Below, one piece after another: positions 23,416 through 31,286 of a stretch of DNA of 64,000 nucleotides. Source of the DNA: Falsiroseomonas selenitidurans (GTDB lineage: Bacteria > Pseudomonadota > Alphaproteobacteria > Acetobacterales > Acetobacteraceae); contig NZ_JAAVNE010000023.1 of assembly GCF_012103215.1 (NCBI RefSeq), positions 1-64,000 on the forward strand, given 5' to 3'. A program made the position numbers and the translations under genes. Each line of letters starts with the position of its first letter. Position 1 is the stretch's first letter. The notes below the pieces were generated by a model. It saw only the letters and a list, made by a program, of their open reading frames with translations. It was not told where the DNA came from and searched no databases.

Positions 23416-24932
23416 GCCGGCTCGCCCTTCAGCACGGCGCGAATCCGCCAGGGCCGGCGGGCCAGGATGCGCAGATCCTGACGCTCCGCCGCCGTCAGCG
23501 CGGCGAAGCCGGCCAGCGCGAAGGCCAGCAGCACGGCAAGACCCAGCGGGAGGGGCATCAGGCCCGGCAGCAGCAGCGCCAGGCCCAGCCCGCCGGCCAG
23601 CAGCGGCGGCACCAGGCGGTGCGTGGCCGCGGCGGCGGCCGGGTAAAGCCGGGCCACAAGCCACAGCCGGCCGGCGACATCCGCCGCGCAGCGCAGCGCC
23701 CAGGCCGCGGCCGCGCCCTCGATCCCCAGCCAGACCAGCAGCAGCGCGGACAGCGGCAGGAACAGCGCCGCCTGCGCCACCTGCCACTTCGCATTGGCAT
23801 CCGGCCGGCCGATCGCGTCCAGCAGCGCGCCGGGGGCGAAGGCGGCGCAGGAGAAGAAGATGCCGACGGCCAGGATCTGCAGCACCCGGCCGCCGCCGGC
23901 GGCGAAGTCCGCGCCGAGCCAGAGGCCGAGGATCGCAGGCCCCCAGGCCACCAGCACCAGGCAGGCCGGCAGCACCGCGGCCATCACCAGCAGCGCGCCG
24001 CGCCGCAGCAGCCCGGCGGTGGCGGCCTGGTGCGTCAGATAGGCGCCGGCCATGGCCGGCAGCAGCGCCTGCGCGACCGCCACCGGCAGGATCCACATCC
24101 GCATGACCAGGTCGAGCGGCGTGGCGTAGTAGGCGACGGCGGCCAGAGTCAGCACTGCGCCAACCAGGAAGCGGTCGGCATAGAGCAGCGCCTGGGTCAG
24201 CACGCCGGAAGCGCTCATCCATCCGCCCATGCGCAGCAGCGGCGCCAGCAGCGCCCAGCTTGGCCAGGCCGGGCCGAGCCCCGGCAGGTCGCGCCGCGCC
24301 AGCCAGAAATAGGCCAGGGAATTGGCCAGCCGGCAGGCCAGCAGCGCCAGGATCACGCCGACCAGGCTCTGCCAGACCAGCAGCACCAGCACCGGACCCA
24401 GGTAGTAGAAGATGGCGATGGGGATGGCGGCCAGGTTCGCCTCCCGGAACCGCTGGTGGGCCGCCAGCGTGCCCCAGAGCGCCGCATTCACCACCACCAG
24501 CGGCGCCGCGGCGCACAGCCAGCGGAAGGCGGCGATGGCTTCCGCCTGCAAGGCGGGCGGCGTGTTCAGCAGCCCGGTGACCAGGGCCGGCACGAACAGG
24601 TAGGCGAGGGCGGCGATGCCGGCACTCAGCAGGGCCAGCGCGCTGATGGCGCTGCCGGCAAGCTCCGCCGCGCCCGCCACTTCTCCGGCGCCGATCCGCG
24701 CCGCCAGCGCCCGGGTCAGGGCGGCGCCGACGCCGAGGTCGAACACGCCGAAGACGCCGACCAGGGCGAGGGCGAGGGTGAAAAGCCCCCAGCGGTCGAT
24801 GCCCATCTGCTGCACGAGAAGCGGGGTGAGCGCCAGGGCCAGCAGCAGCGGCAGCCCCCGCCCGGCGGCGTTCCACAGCGTGCCGGAGAGGAGCCGCCCG
24901 CCGGAGGCGCGTTGTTCGGCCGAATGGGCCAT
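23412..24932 (-). CDS. Wzx-type polysaccharide flippase
   Basis: A 506-residue protein with about 14 hydrophobic helices, of the polysaccharide-transporter branch of the MOP superfamily. The N-terminal amphipathic helix and TLWNAAGRGLPLLLALALTPLLVQQMG, then FGVFDLGVGAALTRALA, are typical. It should flip the undecaprenyl-linked repeat unit to the periplasm. Start 24932 (MAHSAEQRAS) is preferred; an earlier in-frame codon at 24983 would read through the tandem hairpin repeat. It is the first of six overlapping genes (Wzx, GT4, GT4, GT2, GT2, YdcF). No Wzy polymerase or Wzc/Wza export gene is in the window. Confidence 0.88.
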   Translation of the reverse strand: MAHSAEQRASGGRLLSGTLWNAAGRGLPLLLALALTPLLVQQMGIDRWGLFTLALALVGVFGVFDLGVGAALTRALAARIGAGEVAGAAELAGSAISALALLSAGIAALAYLFVPALVTGLLNTPPALQAEAIAAFRWLCAAAPLVVVNAALWGTLAAHQRFREANLAAIPIAIFYYLGPVLVLLVWQSLVGVILALLACRLANSLAYFWLARRDLPGLGPAWPSWALLAPLLRMGGWMSASGVLTQALLYADRFLVGAVLTLAAVAYYATPLDLVMRMWILPVAVAQALLPAMAGAYLTHQAATAGLLRRGALLVMAAVLPACLVLVAWGPAILGLWLGADFAAGGGRVLQILAVGIFFSCAAFAPGALLDAIGRPDANAKWQVAQAALFLPLSALLLVWLGIEGAAAAWALRCAADVAGRLWLVARLYPAAAAATHRLVPPLLAGGLGLALLLPGLMPLPLGLAVLLAFALAGFAALTAAERQDLRILARRPWRIRAVLKGEPA

Positions 24933-24953
24933 GACCTGCGCCGTTCCTGATCG

Positions 24954-25014
24954 TCCGGCGGCGGTGGCCGCCGGCGCTGACATTGTTCCGGCGGCGGTGG
25001 CCGCCGGTGCTGAC
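24954..25014. repeat. Tandem pair of 28-bp hairpin repeats
   Basis: Two copies of a 28-bp unit (24954-24981 and 24987-25014) lie 33 bp apart and differ at one base. Each can fold into an 8-bp stem CCGGCGGC / GCCGCCGG with a GGTG loop. They occupy the gap between the sugar transferase gene and the flippase gene, on the transcript of the latter if both are co-transcribed. A role in termination or differential expression is possible. Confidence 0.7.
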
Positions 25015-25051
25015 GAAGTTCGGGGCGGTCTACGACGGGCGCCGCCGCACG

Positions 25052-25078
25052 GGAAGGCCCGCCGGTGCGGGGCCTTCC
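25052..25078 (-). terminator. Hairpin after the sugar transferase gene
   Basis: GGAAGGCCC (25052-25060) and GGGCCTTCC (25070-25078) are perfect 9-bp arms with a 9-base loop, eight bases past the stop of the sugar transferase gene on the minus strand. No T-run follows. It may end or attenuate transcription before the flippase operon. Confidence 0.45.
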
Positions 25079-25085
25079 AGCGCCC

Positions 25086-25817
25086 TCAATAGGCGCCGCG
25101 CCGGGCCAGCACCGCCATCGGGGTGCGCAGGAGGATGCGGATGTCGCCGATCAGGGAGGGGTGCTTCGCATAGGCCACGTCCAGCGCCACGCGCTGGGCG
25201 TAGGAGGTGTCGTTGCGCCCGGAGACCTGCCAGGGGCCGGTGATGCCCGGGCGCACGGCGATGTAGTGCTGCGCCGCCGGGCCGTAATAGACCGCAAGCT
25301 CGCCGGACTGCACCGGGCGGGGGCCGACCAGGCTCATCTCGCCACGCAGCACGTTCAGCAGCTGCGGCAGCTCGTCCAGCGAGGAGGCGCGCAGGAAGCG
25401 GCCGATGGCGGTGACGCGCGGGTCGGCCTTCAGCTTGCGGGTCGCCTCCCACTCCGCGCGGGCCTGCGGGTCGCGGTCCAGCAGGGCGGCGAGGCGCCGG
25501 TCGGCGTCCGTCACCATGGAGCGGAACTTCAGGCAGCCGAACAGCCGGCCGCCGCGGCCCACCCGTTCATGCGCATAGAAGGCCGGCCCGCCATCGAGCC
25601 GGACCAGGGCGGCGATGACCAGGAAGGCCGGCAGGCAGACCAGCAGCAGGACCCCGGCGCCCAGCAAGTCCAGCGCACGCTTGGCGGCGGCCTGCGCCGG
25701 ATGCGCCGCGGCCACGGCAGGGCCGTGCGGCGCCGCGCCCGGGGGGGCGAATTCGAACAGGGATTGCCGGGTTTCCGGCTCTCGCAGAAGTGTCTGGACG
25801 ACTTCCAGGCCAGGCAT
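25086..25817 (-). CDS. Initiating sugar-phosphate transferase (polyprenyl-phosphate)
   Basis: A 243-residue member of the bacterial sugar transferase family (WbaP/PssY/ExoY type), which starts repeat-unit assembly by moving a sugar-1-phosphate to undecaprenyl phosphate at the inner membrane. A single hydrophobic segment (LDLLGAGVLLLVCLPAFLVIAALV, about residues 49-72) is followed by LKFRSMVTDAD, DPRVTAIGRFLRASSLDELP, LNVLRGEMSLVGPRP and RPGITGPWQVSGRN, all family hallmarks. It lacks the CoA-binding-like extra membrane domain of long WbaP. A GAGG site precedes the start. It stands 153 bp upstream of the flippase operon and is probably its first gene. Confidence 0.93.
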   Translation of the reverse strand: MPGLEVVQTLLREPETRQSLFEFAPPGAAPHGPAVAAAHPAQAAAKRALDLLGAGVLLLVCLPAFLVIAALVRLDGGPAFYAHERVGRGGRLFGCLKFRSMVTDADRRLAALLDRDPQARAEWEATRKLKADPRVTAIGRFLRASSLDELPQLLNVLRGEMSLVGPRPVQSGELAVYYGPAAQHYIAVRPGITGPWQVSGRNDTSYAQRVALDVAYAKHPSLIGDIRILLRTPMAVLARRGAY

Positions 25818-26072
25818 GGAGGGTCCTCGTGGTGCGGTCGGGGGGCCGCGATGGGGTGTGGCGGGCAGTGGCCCGACCGAAGCGGCCGCAGGGGCCGCGT
25901 CGGGTCGGGGTTCTTTCCCTTGTCAGGATGGATACGCTTGGTCACTGGCGGGTTTGCGACGTGCTTGCGGCGGAAATAGGGCGCATCGGCCGGCTGTCGT
26001 TGCTGCGATGCAAATTAACCGCAGTGAAGCAGTTCGACACAGTTCCGCAGCCTGATGATGGCATGATGCCTC
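25818..26072. other. Intergenic region upstream of the sugar transferase
   Basis: 255 bp with noticeably lower GC around 26000-26065, including GCAAATTAACCGCAG, as expected for a control region of two divergent units. I cannot name a clear -35/-10 pair. No supported coding frame is present. Confidence 0.35.
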
Positions 26073-26282
26073 ATGCGTGATTTCGCGAATCGCCGCCACG
26101 GCGCGGCTGGCCAGGCGGAGGCCCGCCGCGGCGCGACCTGTGGCACGGAGCGCCCGGAGCCGCCTCGGCGCCGGGCCTGGTTCGCCGTGCCGGAGGCCGC
26201 GCCCCGCGGCGGGCGCGGTATCCTGCTGGCGGCGGCGCTGTCCTCGGTGTTCTGGGCGGTGCTGGGGTGGGCGGTTCTCTAG
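26073..26282 (+). CDS. Possible small single-pass membrane protein
   Basis: A 69-codon frame. The first 45 residues are basic and Arg/Ala/Pro-rich; the end, RGILLAAALSSVFWAVLGWAVL, is one good membrane helix running to the stop codon. That would give a small protein with a cytoplasmic basic part and a C-terminal anchor. Another frame across the same bases gives only Arg/Cys-rich noise. No clear ribosome site is present, so expression is uncertain. Confidence 0.45.
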   Translation: MRDFANRRHGAAGQAEARRGATCGTERPEPPRRRAWFAVPEAAPRGGRGILLAAALSSVFWAVLGWAVL

Positions 26283-26349
26283 AAGCCTTTGATTCTAGAG
26301 AAAACAATGCGTTCAGATGATTCGGTCTGAACGCAGATTCTCTAGGCTT
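26283..26349. repeat. Dispersed-type intergenic palindrome with CTAGAGAA arms
   Basis: Nested inverted repeats: AAGC (26283-26286)/GCTT (26346-26349), CTAGAGAA (26295-26302)/TTCTCTAG (26338-26345), and the core GCGTTCAGA (26309-26317)/TCTGAACGC (26326-26334). The sequence is AT-richer than its surroundings. Elements built around GTTCAGATGATTC and TCTGAACG with TTCTCTAG flanks recur between genes in several alphaproteobacterial groups, from memory. Copy number in this genome cannot be judged from one window. Confidence 0.7.
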
Positions 26350-26576
26350 GCGGCCGGGGCCGCGGCGGACCTAAGTCTGCAGCCGCACCCCGCCCCGCCT
26401 TCCCCCCCCTGCCCAAGGACGCCGCCATCCTGACCGCACGCCTTGAAGCGCGCCTCGCCTGGCTGGCGGCGCTGACCCTGGGCCTTGGCCTGGCGCTGTG
26501 GCTGTTTCCCCTGGATTTCCTGTGGCCGCAGGCGGGCCAGCCCTGGCGCCCGGCCGGGGATGCCGCCCAGCATCTG

Positions 26577-28037
26577 GTGGCGCAGCGCTACCTGATCGCC
26601 GATGCCTGGCGCTGGCCGCCCACCCTGGCGCTGAACCTCGATACCCAGCAGGGCGGCCTCAACACCGTCTTCGCCGATTCCATCCCGCTGCTCGTCCTGG
26701 CGCTGAAGGCGCTGCGCGGGCTGCTGCCGGAAGGCTTCCCCCAGGGGTTTCACGGCATCGGCCTGTTCTACGGCCTGGCCTGGGTGGCGCAGCCGCTGGC
26801 CGCGGTCTGGGCGCTGCGCGGGGCGGGGGAGACGCGGCTGGCGCCGGCCATCGGCATCGCGCTCGCGGCCGCCGCCATGCCGGCCTTCATCGGCCGCTTC
26901 GGCCATGCGGCGCTGGATGGCCATTTCCTGCTGCTGCTCGGCCTCGGCTTCTACCTGCGGCTGGTGGCCAGGCCGAGGCCGTGGCTGTGGCTGGGCGCGG
27001 CGCTGCTGCAACCGGCGGCGCTGCTGATCCACCCCTACCTGGCGGCGATGACGCTGGCGCTGCTGGGCGCGGTGCCGGCGACGCGGCTGCTGCGCGGGGA
27101 GGCCTTCATCGGCCCGGCCCTGGCGGTGGCGGCGGCCTTCGCGGCGGTGGTGGGCGTGATGGCGGGCTTCGGCTATCTGGGCGCCGCCGGCGATGGCGGC
27201 TACGGGCAGTTCGCCATGAACCTGCTCTCCCCGCTTTATCCCGCCGGGTCGCTGATCTGGGGCCTGCCCTGGTCGCCGCAGGTGGATGCCACCGGCCATG
27301 GCGGGTGGGAGGGCTACAACTGGCTCGGCACCGGGCTGCTGGGGGCGCTGCTGGCCGGGCTGCTGCTGCGGCCACGATTCGCCCTGCGGCGGCTCTCCCG
27401 CCATGCCGGGCTGGTGCTGGTGCTGCTGGCGCTGGTGGCGCTGGCAGTGTCCTTCCAGGTGGGCTTCGGGTCGCGCATCGTGCTCGACCTGGGGCCGCCG
27501 CCAGCGGTGCTGGAACAGTTCCGCGCCTCCGGCCGCTTCTTCTGGCCGGTGGGCTATGCGCTGCTGCTGGCGGCGATGGTGCTGCTGGCGCGCGTCGCCC
27601 CGCTGCTGTGCCTGCTGGCGGGGCTGGTGCAGTTCGTCGATGCGCAGCCGCTGCGCGCGGCGCTGGCCGAGTGGGCCGGGGCCCGCCCGGCCTGGACGGT
27701 GGAGGCGGCGGCGCTGCGCGCCGAACTGGCCACGGCGGAGCGCCTGACCCTGCTGCCGAGCTGGCCCTGCGTCGACAAGCCGACCGGCAACGAGACCTAC
27801 GCCCTGCTGCTGGAGGTCCTCGCCCTGGCGTCGGAACGCGCCGTGCCGGCCAGCACCATGTATGTGGCGCGCTGGCGCACCCCGCCCCGCTGCCGCGACG
27901 CCGACCTGGCCTCGGCGCCGCTGGAGCCCGGCGAACTCCGCCTGGTGCTGCCGGCCGCGCAGCCCGCCCTGGCGCCGCTGATGCCTGATTCGGCCACCCG
28001 TTGCCGGGCGATCGGTCAGCTCCTCGCCTGCCGCTGA
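26577..28037 (+). CDS. DUF6311 family polytopic membrane protein
   Basis: At least 486 residues with 9 to 11 membrane helices. The segment around the start reads GDAAQHLVAQRYLIADAWRWP, then FADSIPLLVLALKAL and a GHFLLLLGLGFYLRL helix, which matches the DUF6311 pattern; these proteins have a GT-C-like layout and occur with polysaccharide genes. The C-terminal third is soluble. GTG at 26577 is the first standard start in frame, yet the same frame is open back to 26346 and encodes an obvious first helix (LAALTLGLGLALWLFPLDFLW) before it. The true start is therefore probably a rare codon such as CTG at 26430, which has AAGGA upstream. The 3' end overlaps the convergent GT2 gene by 22 bp. Confidence 0.8.
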   Translation: MAQRYLIADAWRWPPTLALNLDTQQGGLNTVFADSIPLLVLALKALRGLLPEGFPQGFHGIGLFYGLAWVAQPLAAVWALRGAGETRLAPAIGIALAAAAMPAFIGRFGHAALDGHFLLLLGLGFYLRLVARPRPWLWLGAALLQPAALLIHPYLAAMTLALLGAVPATRLLRGEAFIGPALAVAAAFAAVVGVMAGFGYLGAAGDGGYGQFAMNLLSPLYPAGSLIWGLPWSPQVDATGHGGWEGYNWLGTGLLGALLAGLLLRPRFALRRLSRHAGLVLVLLALVALAVSFQVGFGSRIVLDLGPPPAVLEQFRASGRFFWPVGYALLLAAMVLLARVAPLLCLLAGLVQFVDAQPLRAALAEWAGARPAWTVEAAALRAELATAERLTLLPSWPCVDKPTGNETYALLLEVLALASERAVPASTMYVARWRTPPRCRDADLASAPLEPGELRLVLPAAQPALAPLMPDSATRCRAIGQLLACR

Positions 28038-29026
28038 TCCGTGGCCTCGCTCGGCAGGTGGCGCTCCACGATGTACAGCGGCCGGCGCTTGGTCTCGTTG
28101 AACACCCGCCCGAGATACTCGCCGATGATGCCCAGCGTCATCAGCTGCACCCCGCCGAGGAACAGCACCACCGCCATCAGGCTGGGGTAGCCTGCCACCG
28201 GGTTGCCCCACAGGATGGTGCGGATGATGAGCTGGATGCCGTAGATCGCCGCGCCGAAGGCGGTGGCCAGGCCGAGATAGGTGGCAACCTTCAGGGGCCC
28301 GACGGTGAAGGCGGTGATGCCCTCCAGCGAGAGGTTCCACAGCCGCCAGTAGTTCCACTTGGTCTCCCCGGCCGCGCGCGGCGCGCGGTCATAGGGCACG
28401 GGGATGCTGGGGAAGCCCACCCAGGCGAACAGCCCCTTCATGAAGCGGTGCTGTTCGCGCAGCGCCAGCAGCGCATCCAGGGCGCGCCGGCTCATCAGCC
28501 GGAAGTCCCCGGTATCGGCCGGCAGGTCCACCTTGCCGCCGATGCGCTGCATCACCCGGTAGAAGCCGGCGGCGGTGGCCTTCTTCAGCCAGGTCTCGCC
28601 TTCCCGCGCCCGGCGGCGGGCATAGGCGACGTCGTAGCCCTGGCGCCAGGCCGCGACGAGGTCCGGGATCACCTCCGGCGGGTCCTGCAGGTCGGCGTCG
28701 ATCACCACCACCGCCTGGTCCGCCGCCGCATGGTCCAGCCCCGCGGTCAGCGCGATCTCCTTGCCGAAATTGCGGCTGAGATTGACCAGCGACACGCGCG
28801 GGTCCTGCGCCCGCAGCGCCAGCATCACGCCCAGCGTGCCGTCGCGGGAGCCATCATTCACATAGACCACCTCGAAGGGCAGGCCGATCGCTTCCATCAC
28901 CGGCACCAGCCGGGCGTGGAAGGCGGGCAGCACCGCTTCCTCGTCGAAGGCGGGAACGACGACGGACAGCGCCGGGCGGGCGGCGTGGACCGGCAGGGCA
29001 GGGCGGGCGGCGAGCTGGGTGGACAT
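28016..29026 (-). CDS. DPM1/GtrB-like glycosyltransferase family 2 protein
   Basis: A 336-residue enzyme that probably makes a polyprenyl-phosphate sugar on the cytoplasmic face of the membrane. The GT2 domain has LSVVVPAFDEEAVLPAF, VVYVNDGSRDGTL, VNLSRNFGKEIALTAGLDHA and VVIDADLQDPPEVIP (the DAD site). ADTGDFRLMSRRALDAL and RFMKGLFAWVGF follow. Two C-terminal membrane helices (GLATAFGAAIYGIQLIIRTIL and SLMAVVLFLGGVQLMTLGIIGEYLGR) complete the GtrB/ArnC pattern. Such a lipid-linked sugar is the donor used by GT-C enzymes, and two GT-C-like proteins are encoded nearby (16990 and 26577), so they may work together. Confidence 0.93.
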   Translation of the reverse strand: MSTQLAARPALPVHAARPALSVVVPAFDEEAVLPAFHARLVPVMEAIGLPFEVVYVNDGSRDGTLGVMLALRAQDPRVSLVNLSRNFGKEIALTAGLDHAAADQAVVVIDADLQDPPEVIPDLVAAWRQGYDVAYARRRAREGETWLKKATAAGFYRVMQRIGGKVDLPADTGDFRLMSRRALDALLALREQHRFMKGLFAWVGFPSIPVPYDRAPRAAGETKWNYWRLWNLSLEGITAFTVGPLKVATYLGLATAFGAAIYGIQLIIRTILWGNPVAGYPSLMAVVLFLGGVQLMTLGIIGEYLGRVFNETKRRPLYIVERHLPSEATDQRQARS

Positions 29027-29074
29027 GGCGCGCAGCCTGCCACCCGCTTGCGGCAATTCGGGGGCGGTCGAAGG

Positions 29075-29113
29075 GCCGCGGTTGAAGTGCCGCGGTTGAA
29101 GTGCCGCGGTTGA
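29075..29113. repeat. Three tandem copies of a 14-bp unit
   Basis: GCCGCGGTTGAAGT occurs at 29075-29088 and 29089-29102, and 11 bases of a third copy end at 29113. The array lies in the 94-bp divergent gap between the GT2 gene and the marR gene, partly within the likely control region of both. It may be simple slippage; a role as repeated protein-binding sites is possible. Confidence 0.7.
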
Positions 29114-29120
29114 CCGGCCG

Positions 29121-29597
29121 ATGCATCCTGCGATCCTGGCCACGATGTCCGAGCCGGCGACCATCCGCGACCTGCTGTCCTACCGCATCCACCGCCTGGC
29201 CAATGCGCTGAGCCGGGGCGCGGCGCGGCGCTACCGCGCCGAATTCGACGTCAGCCTGATGGAATGGCGCATCCTGGCGCTGCTGGGCGGCTTCGCGCCG
29301 CTCACGCTGGGCGACCTGGCGCGCGAATCCGGCCTGGACAAGGCGCAGGCCAGCCGGGCGGTGAAGGCGCTGGTGGCGCGCGGGCTGGTGGAGCGCGCCG
29401 CCGGCGCCGCGGATGCACGGGCGGTGGCGCTGCGCCTGTCGCCGGAAGGCGCGCGGGTGCAGGCCGGGCTGATGCGGGCCGCCCGCGCCCGCGATGCCGC
29501 CTTCCGCGCCGCCCTGCCGGCGGAAACCCTGGCGGTGCTGGAAGATGCCATCCGCCTGCTGCAGGCCGAGGCCCGCCGCCAGACCCCGAAGGAATAG
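29121..29597 (+). CDS. MarR family transcriptional regulator
   Basis: A 158-residue MarR protein. The HTH is TLGDLARESGLDKAQASRAVKALVARGLV, followed by the wing (AADARAVALRLSPEG) and a C-terminal dimer helix. The upstream helix LLSYRIHRLANALSRGAARRYRAEF is the usual N-terminal dimer part. ATG 29121 is used here; ATG 29145 (MSEPATIRD) is an equally good start and neither has a strong ribosome site. It is 6 bp upstream of a cyclase-family hydrolase gene on the same strand, so it probably regulates that two-gene unit. The ligand is unknown. Confidence 0.88.
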   Translation: MHPAILATMSEPATIRDLLSYRIHRLANALSRGAARRYRAEFDVSLMEWRILALLGGFAPLTLGDLARESGLDKAQASRAVKALVARGLVERAAGAADARAVALRLSPEGARVQAGLMRAARARDAAFRAALPAETLAVLEDAIRLLQAEARRQTPKE

Positions 29598-29603
29598 GAA
29601 GCC

Positions 29604-30293
29604 ATGGAACTCATCGACCTCTCGCGCGAGATCTTCCACCGCACCCAGACCCACCCCAGCCACCCGCCGGTGGTGATGACGGTGTGGAACGACCATGCGG
29701 AGAAGAAGGTTGCCGGCGCCACCACCTTCAGCAGCAAGGCGCTGTCGCTGGCGATGAGCGACCATGCCGGCACGCATGTGGACGCGCCGGTGCATTTCGA
29801 CCCGCGCCCCGGCGCGGCCTCCATCGACCAGGTGCCGCTGGAGAAATTCTACACCGAGGCGATCTGCCTCGACCTGTCGCATGTGCCGCTGAAGCACGCC
29901 ATCACGGTGCCGGAGATGGAGGCGGCGCTGGCGGCCTCGGGGCAGGCGATCCGGCCGGGCGACACGGTGCTGATCCATATGGGGGTGAACGCCCGGCTGC
30001 TGGGCAAGCCCGGCTACCTGCACGACTTCCCCGGCCTCGCCATCCCCAGCGTGCACTGGCTGGCGGACCAGGGCATCGGCATGTTCGGGGTGGAGGCTAT
30101 CAGCCCGGCCCCGGAGGGGGAGCTGAACTTCCAGGCGCACATGGCCTGCGCCGAACGCGGCATCACCCACATCGAATGCCTGGCGAATCTGGAGGCCCTG
30201 GTGGGTCGCGGCCGCTTCCGCTTCATCGGCTTCCCGCTGAAGATCCGGGGTGGCACCGCGAGCCCGATCCGCGCCGTGGCGCTGTTCGCCTAG
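29604..30293 (+). CDS. Cyclase family protein (kynurenine formamidase-like)
   Basis: A 229-residue metal-dependent hydrolase of the cyclase/KynB-like family. The signature DHAGTHVDAPVHFDP holds the metal residues His54, His58 and Asp60. Other family segments are MELIDLSREIF at the start and LIHMGVNARLL and FGVEAISPAP further on. Members hydrolyse amide or imide bonds (N-formylkynurenine, isatin) or other small molecules. No other kynurenine genes are nearby, so the substrate is open. AGGAA lies eight bases before the start. A MarR gene precedes it and a dispersed palindrome follows its stop directly. Confidence 0.88.
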   Translation: MELIDLSREIFHRTQTHPSHPPVVMTVWNDHAEKKVAGATTFSSKALSLAMSDHAGTHVDAPVHFDPRPGAASIDQVPLEKFYTEAICLDLSHVPLKHAITVPEMEAALAASGQAIRPGDTVLIHMGVNARLLGKPGYLHDFPGLAIPSVHWLADQGIGMFGVEAISPAPEGELNFQAHMACAERGITHIECLANLEALVGRGRFRFIGFPLKIRGGTASPIRAVALFA

Positions 30294-30295
30294 GG

Positions 30296-30396
30296 CATTT
30301 TCAAGCCTTGCGGCTTCGCAAGGCGACTCGGAAAATGCGTCGAAACAAAAAGCTGGAGCCGTTTCACCGTCTTCGCTTGCGGTGAGGCGGCTCCAG
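30296..30396. repeat. Composite intergenic palindrome (two adjacent hairpins)
   Basis: First hairpin: CATTTTC (30296-30302)/GAAAATG (30331-30337) enclosing GCCTTGCG (30305-30312)/CGCAAGGC (30317-30324) with a GCTT loop. Second: CTGGAGCCG (30353-30361)/CGGCTCCAG (30388-30396) enclosing TCACCG/CGGTGA. The joining sequence GCGTCGAAACAAAAAGCTGG and the GGAGCCGTTTCACCG arm are well known to me as a recurrent intergenic element in alphaproteobacteria. It starts three bases after the cyclase-family stop and may act as a 3' end. Bases 30397-30550 show nothing else. Confidence 0.75.
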
Positions 30397-30550
30397 GGCG
30401 GCGTTCGCCCCGCACCCGGGCGCCCGGTGGCCGCGTTACCATGCGATGGCGTTTGCGCCGGCGTCGTGACGGGCGCTTCGCCTCGGCCGGCGGGACATGC
30501 CATACAGCGCCCGACGCGGCTTCCCTTGAGCCTCCGAGGAGGACGAGAGC

Positions 30551-31045
30551 ATGTTCTTGCCTGGACAGATGGTATGGCATCGCGACGGCCAGCGCAGCGG
30601 CAAGGTGCTGGAATGCGAGGGCGGGCGCGTCTTCATCGAGCAGGAGAACGGCGCCGAACTCGACTTCCCCGAGCGCGACCTGACGGCCTCGCCGCCGGCC
30701 TCCGCCAGGCCCGCCGGCACTCCGGCGGCGTCGGCCGGACGCGGCGGCGGCGCCGCTGCCTATGTCATGCCGGAGCACATCCTGATCACCGCCGACATCA
30801 CGCCGGAGCATGTCCGGGTGCTGGGCCTGGTGCCGCAGCGCACGCTGCAGGCGGTCGCCGCGTTGTATGAGCGGCGGCCGGGCCGGCGCAAATTCAGCGC
30901 CCTCGACGTCGCCGGCAAGCTGAACGTCATCACCGAGATCACCGCGGTGCCCTACCGCACCATGCGCGACTACAGCGACCGGCCCGGGGAACTTGGCCTG
31001 CTGATGGGCAAGGGCCTGGCGGACAGCCAGAAGGCCGCGGGCTGA
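30551..31045 (+). CDS. DUF3553-like N-terminal domain protein, otherwise unknown
   Basis: A 164-residue protein. The first 45 residues (MFLPGQMVWHRDGQRSGKVLECEGG, then RVFIEQENGAELDF) resemble the small DUF3553/KOW-like beta-barrel that often binds nucleic acid or protein. A flexible Ala/Pro/Gly linker (about residues 48-74) follows. The C-terminal part, VMPEHILITADITPEHVRVLG, LQAVAALYERRPGRRKFSALDV and YRTMRDYSDRPGELGLLMG, I do not recognise. GAGGAGG lies 9 to 15 bases upstream of the start. The gene stands alone, 112 bp before tRNA-Thr. Confidence 0.7.
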   Translation: MFLPGQMVWHRDGQRSGKVLECEGGRVFIEQENGAELDFPERDLTASPPASARPAGTPAASAGRGGGAAAYVMPEHILITADITPEHVRVLGLVPQRTLQAVAALYERRPGRRKFSALDVAGKLNVITEITAVPYRTMRDYSDRPGELGLLMGKGLADSQKAAG

Positions 31046-31157
31046 AAGCCCAGCGGCGCGGCCGGGCGGCTCCGCCCGGCCCTTGCCGCCGCCGCATGCA
31101 GGGGGTTGCGGCGCCCCCGGCGAACCGCTAGGAACCGGCACGCTTCGACGACGGCGC

Positions 31158-31232
<75 letters not shown>

Positions 31233-31286
31233 CCGCCCGGACCGCTGGTCCGTCACCCCTCCTTCCAAGGTCACTGCCTGGCGGCT

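Noticed and set aside
29231..30503. Long minus-strand frames opposite the MarR and cyclase-family genes
   Set aside because: They are low-complexity shadows; the plus-strand genes have an HTH and an intact HxGTHxD metal motif.
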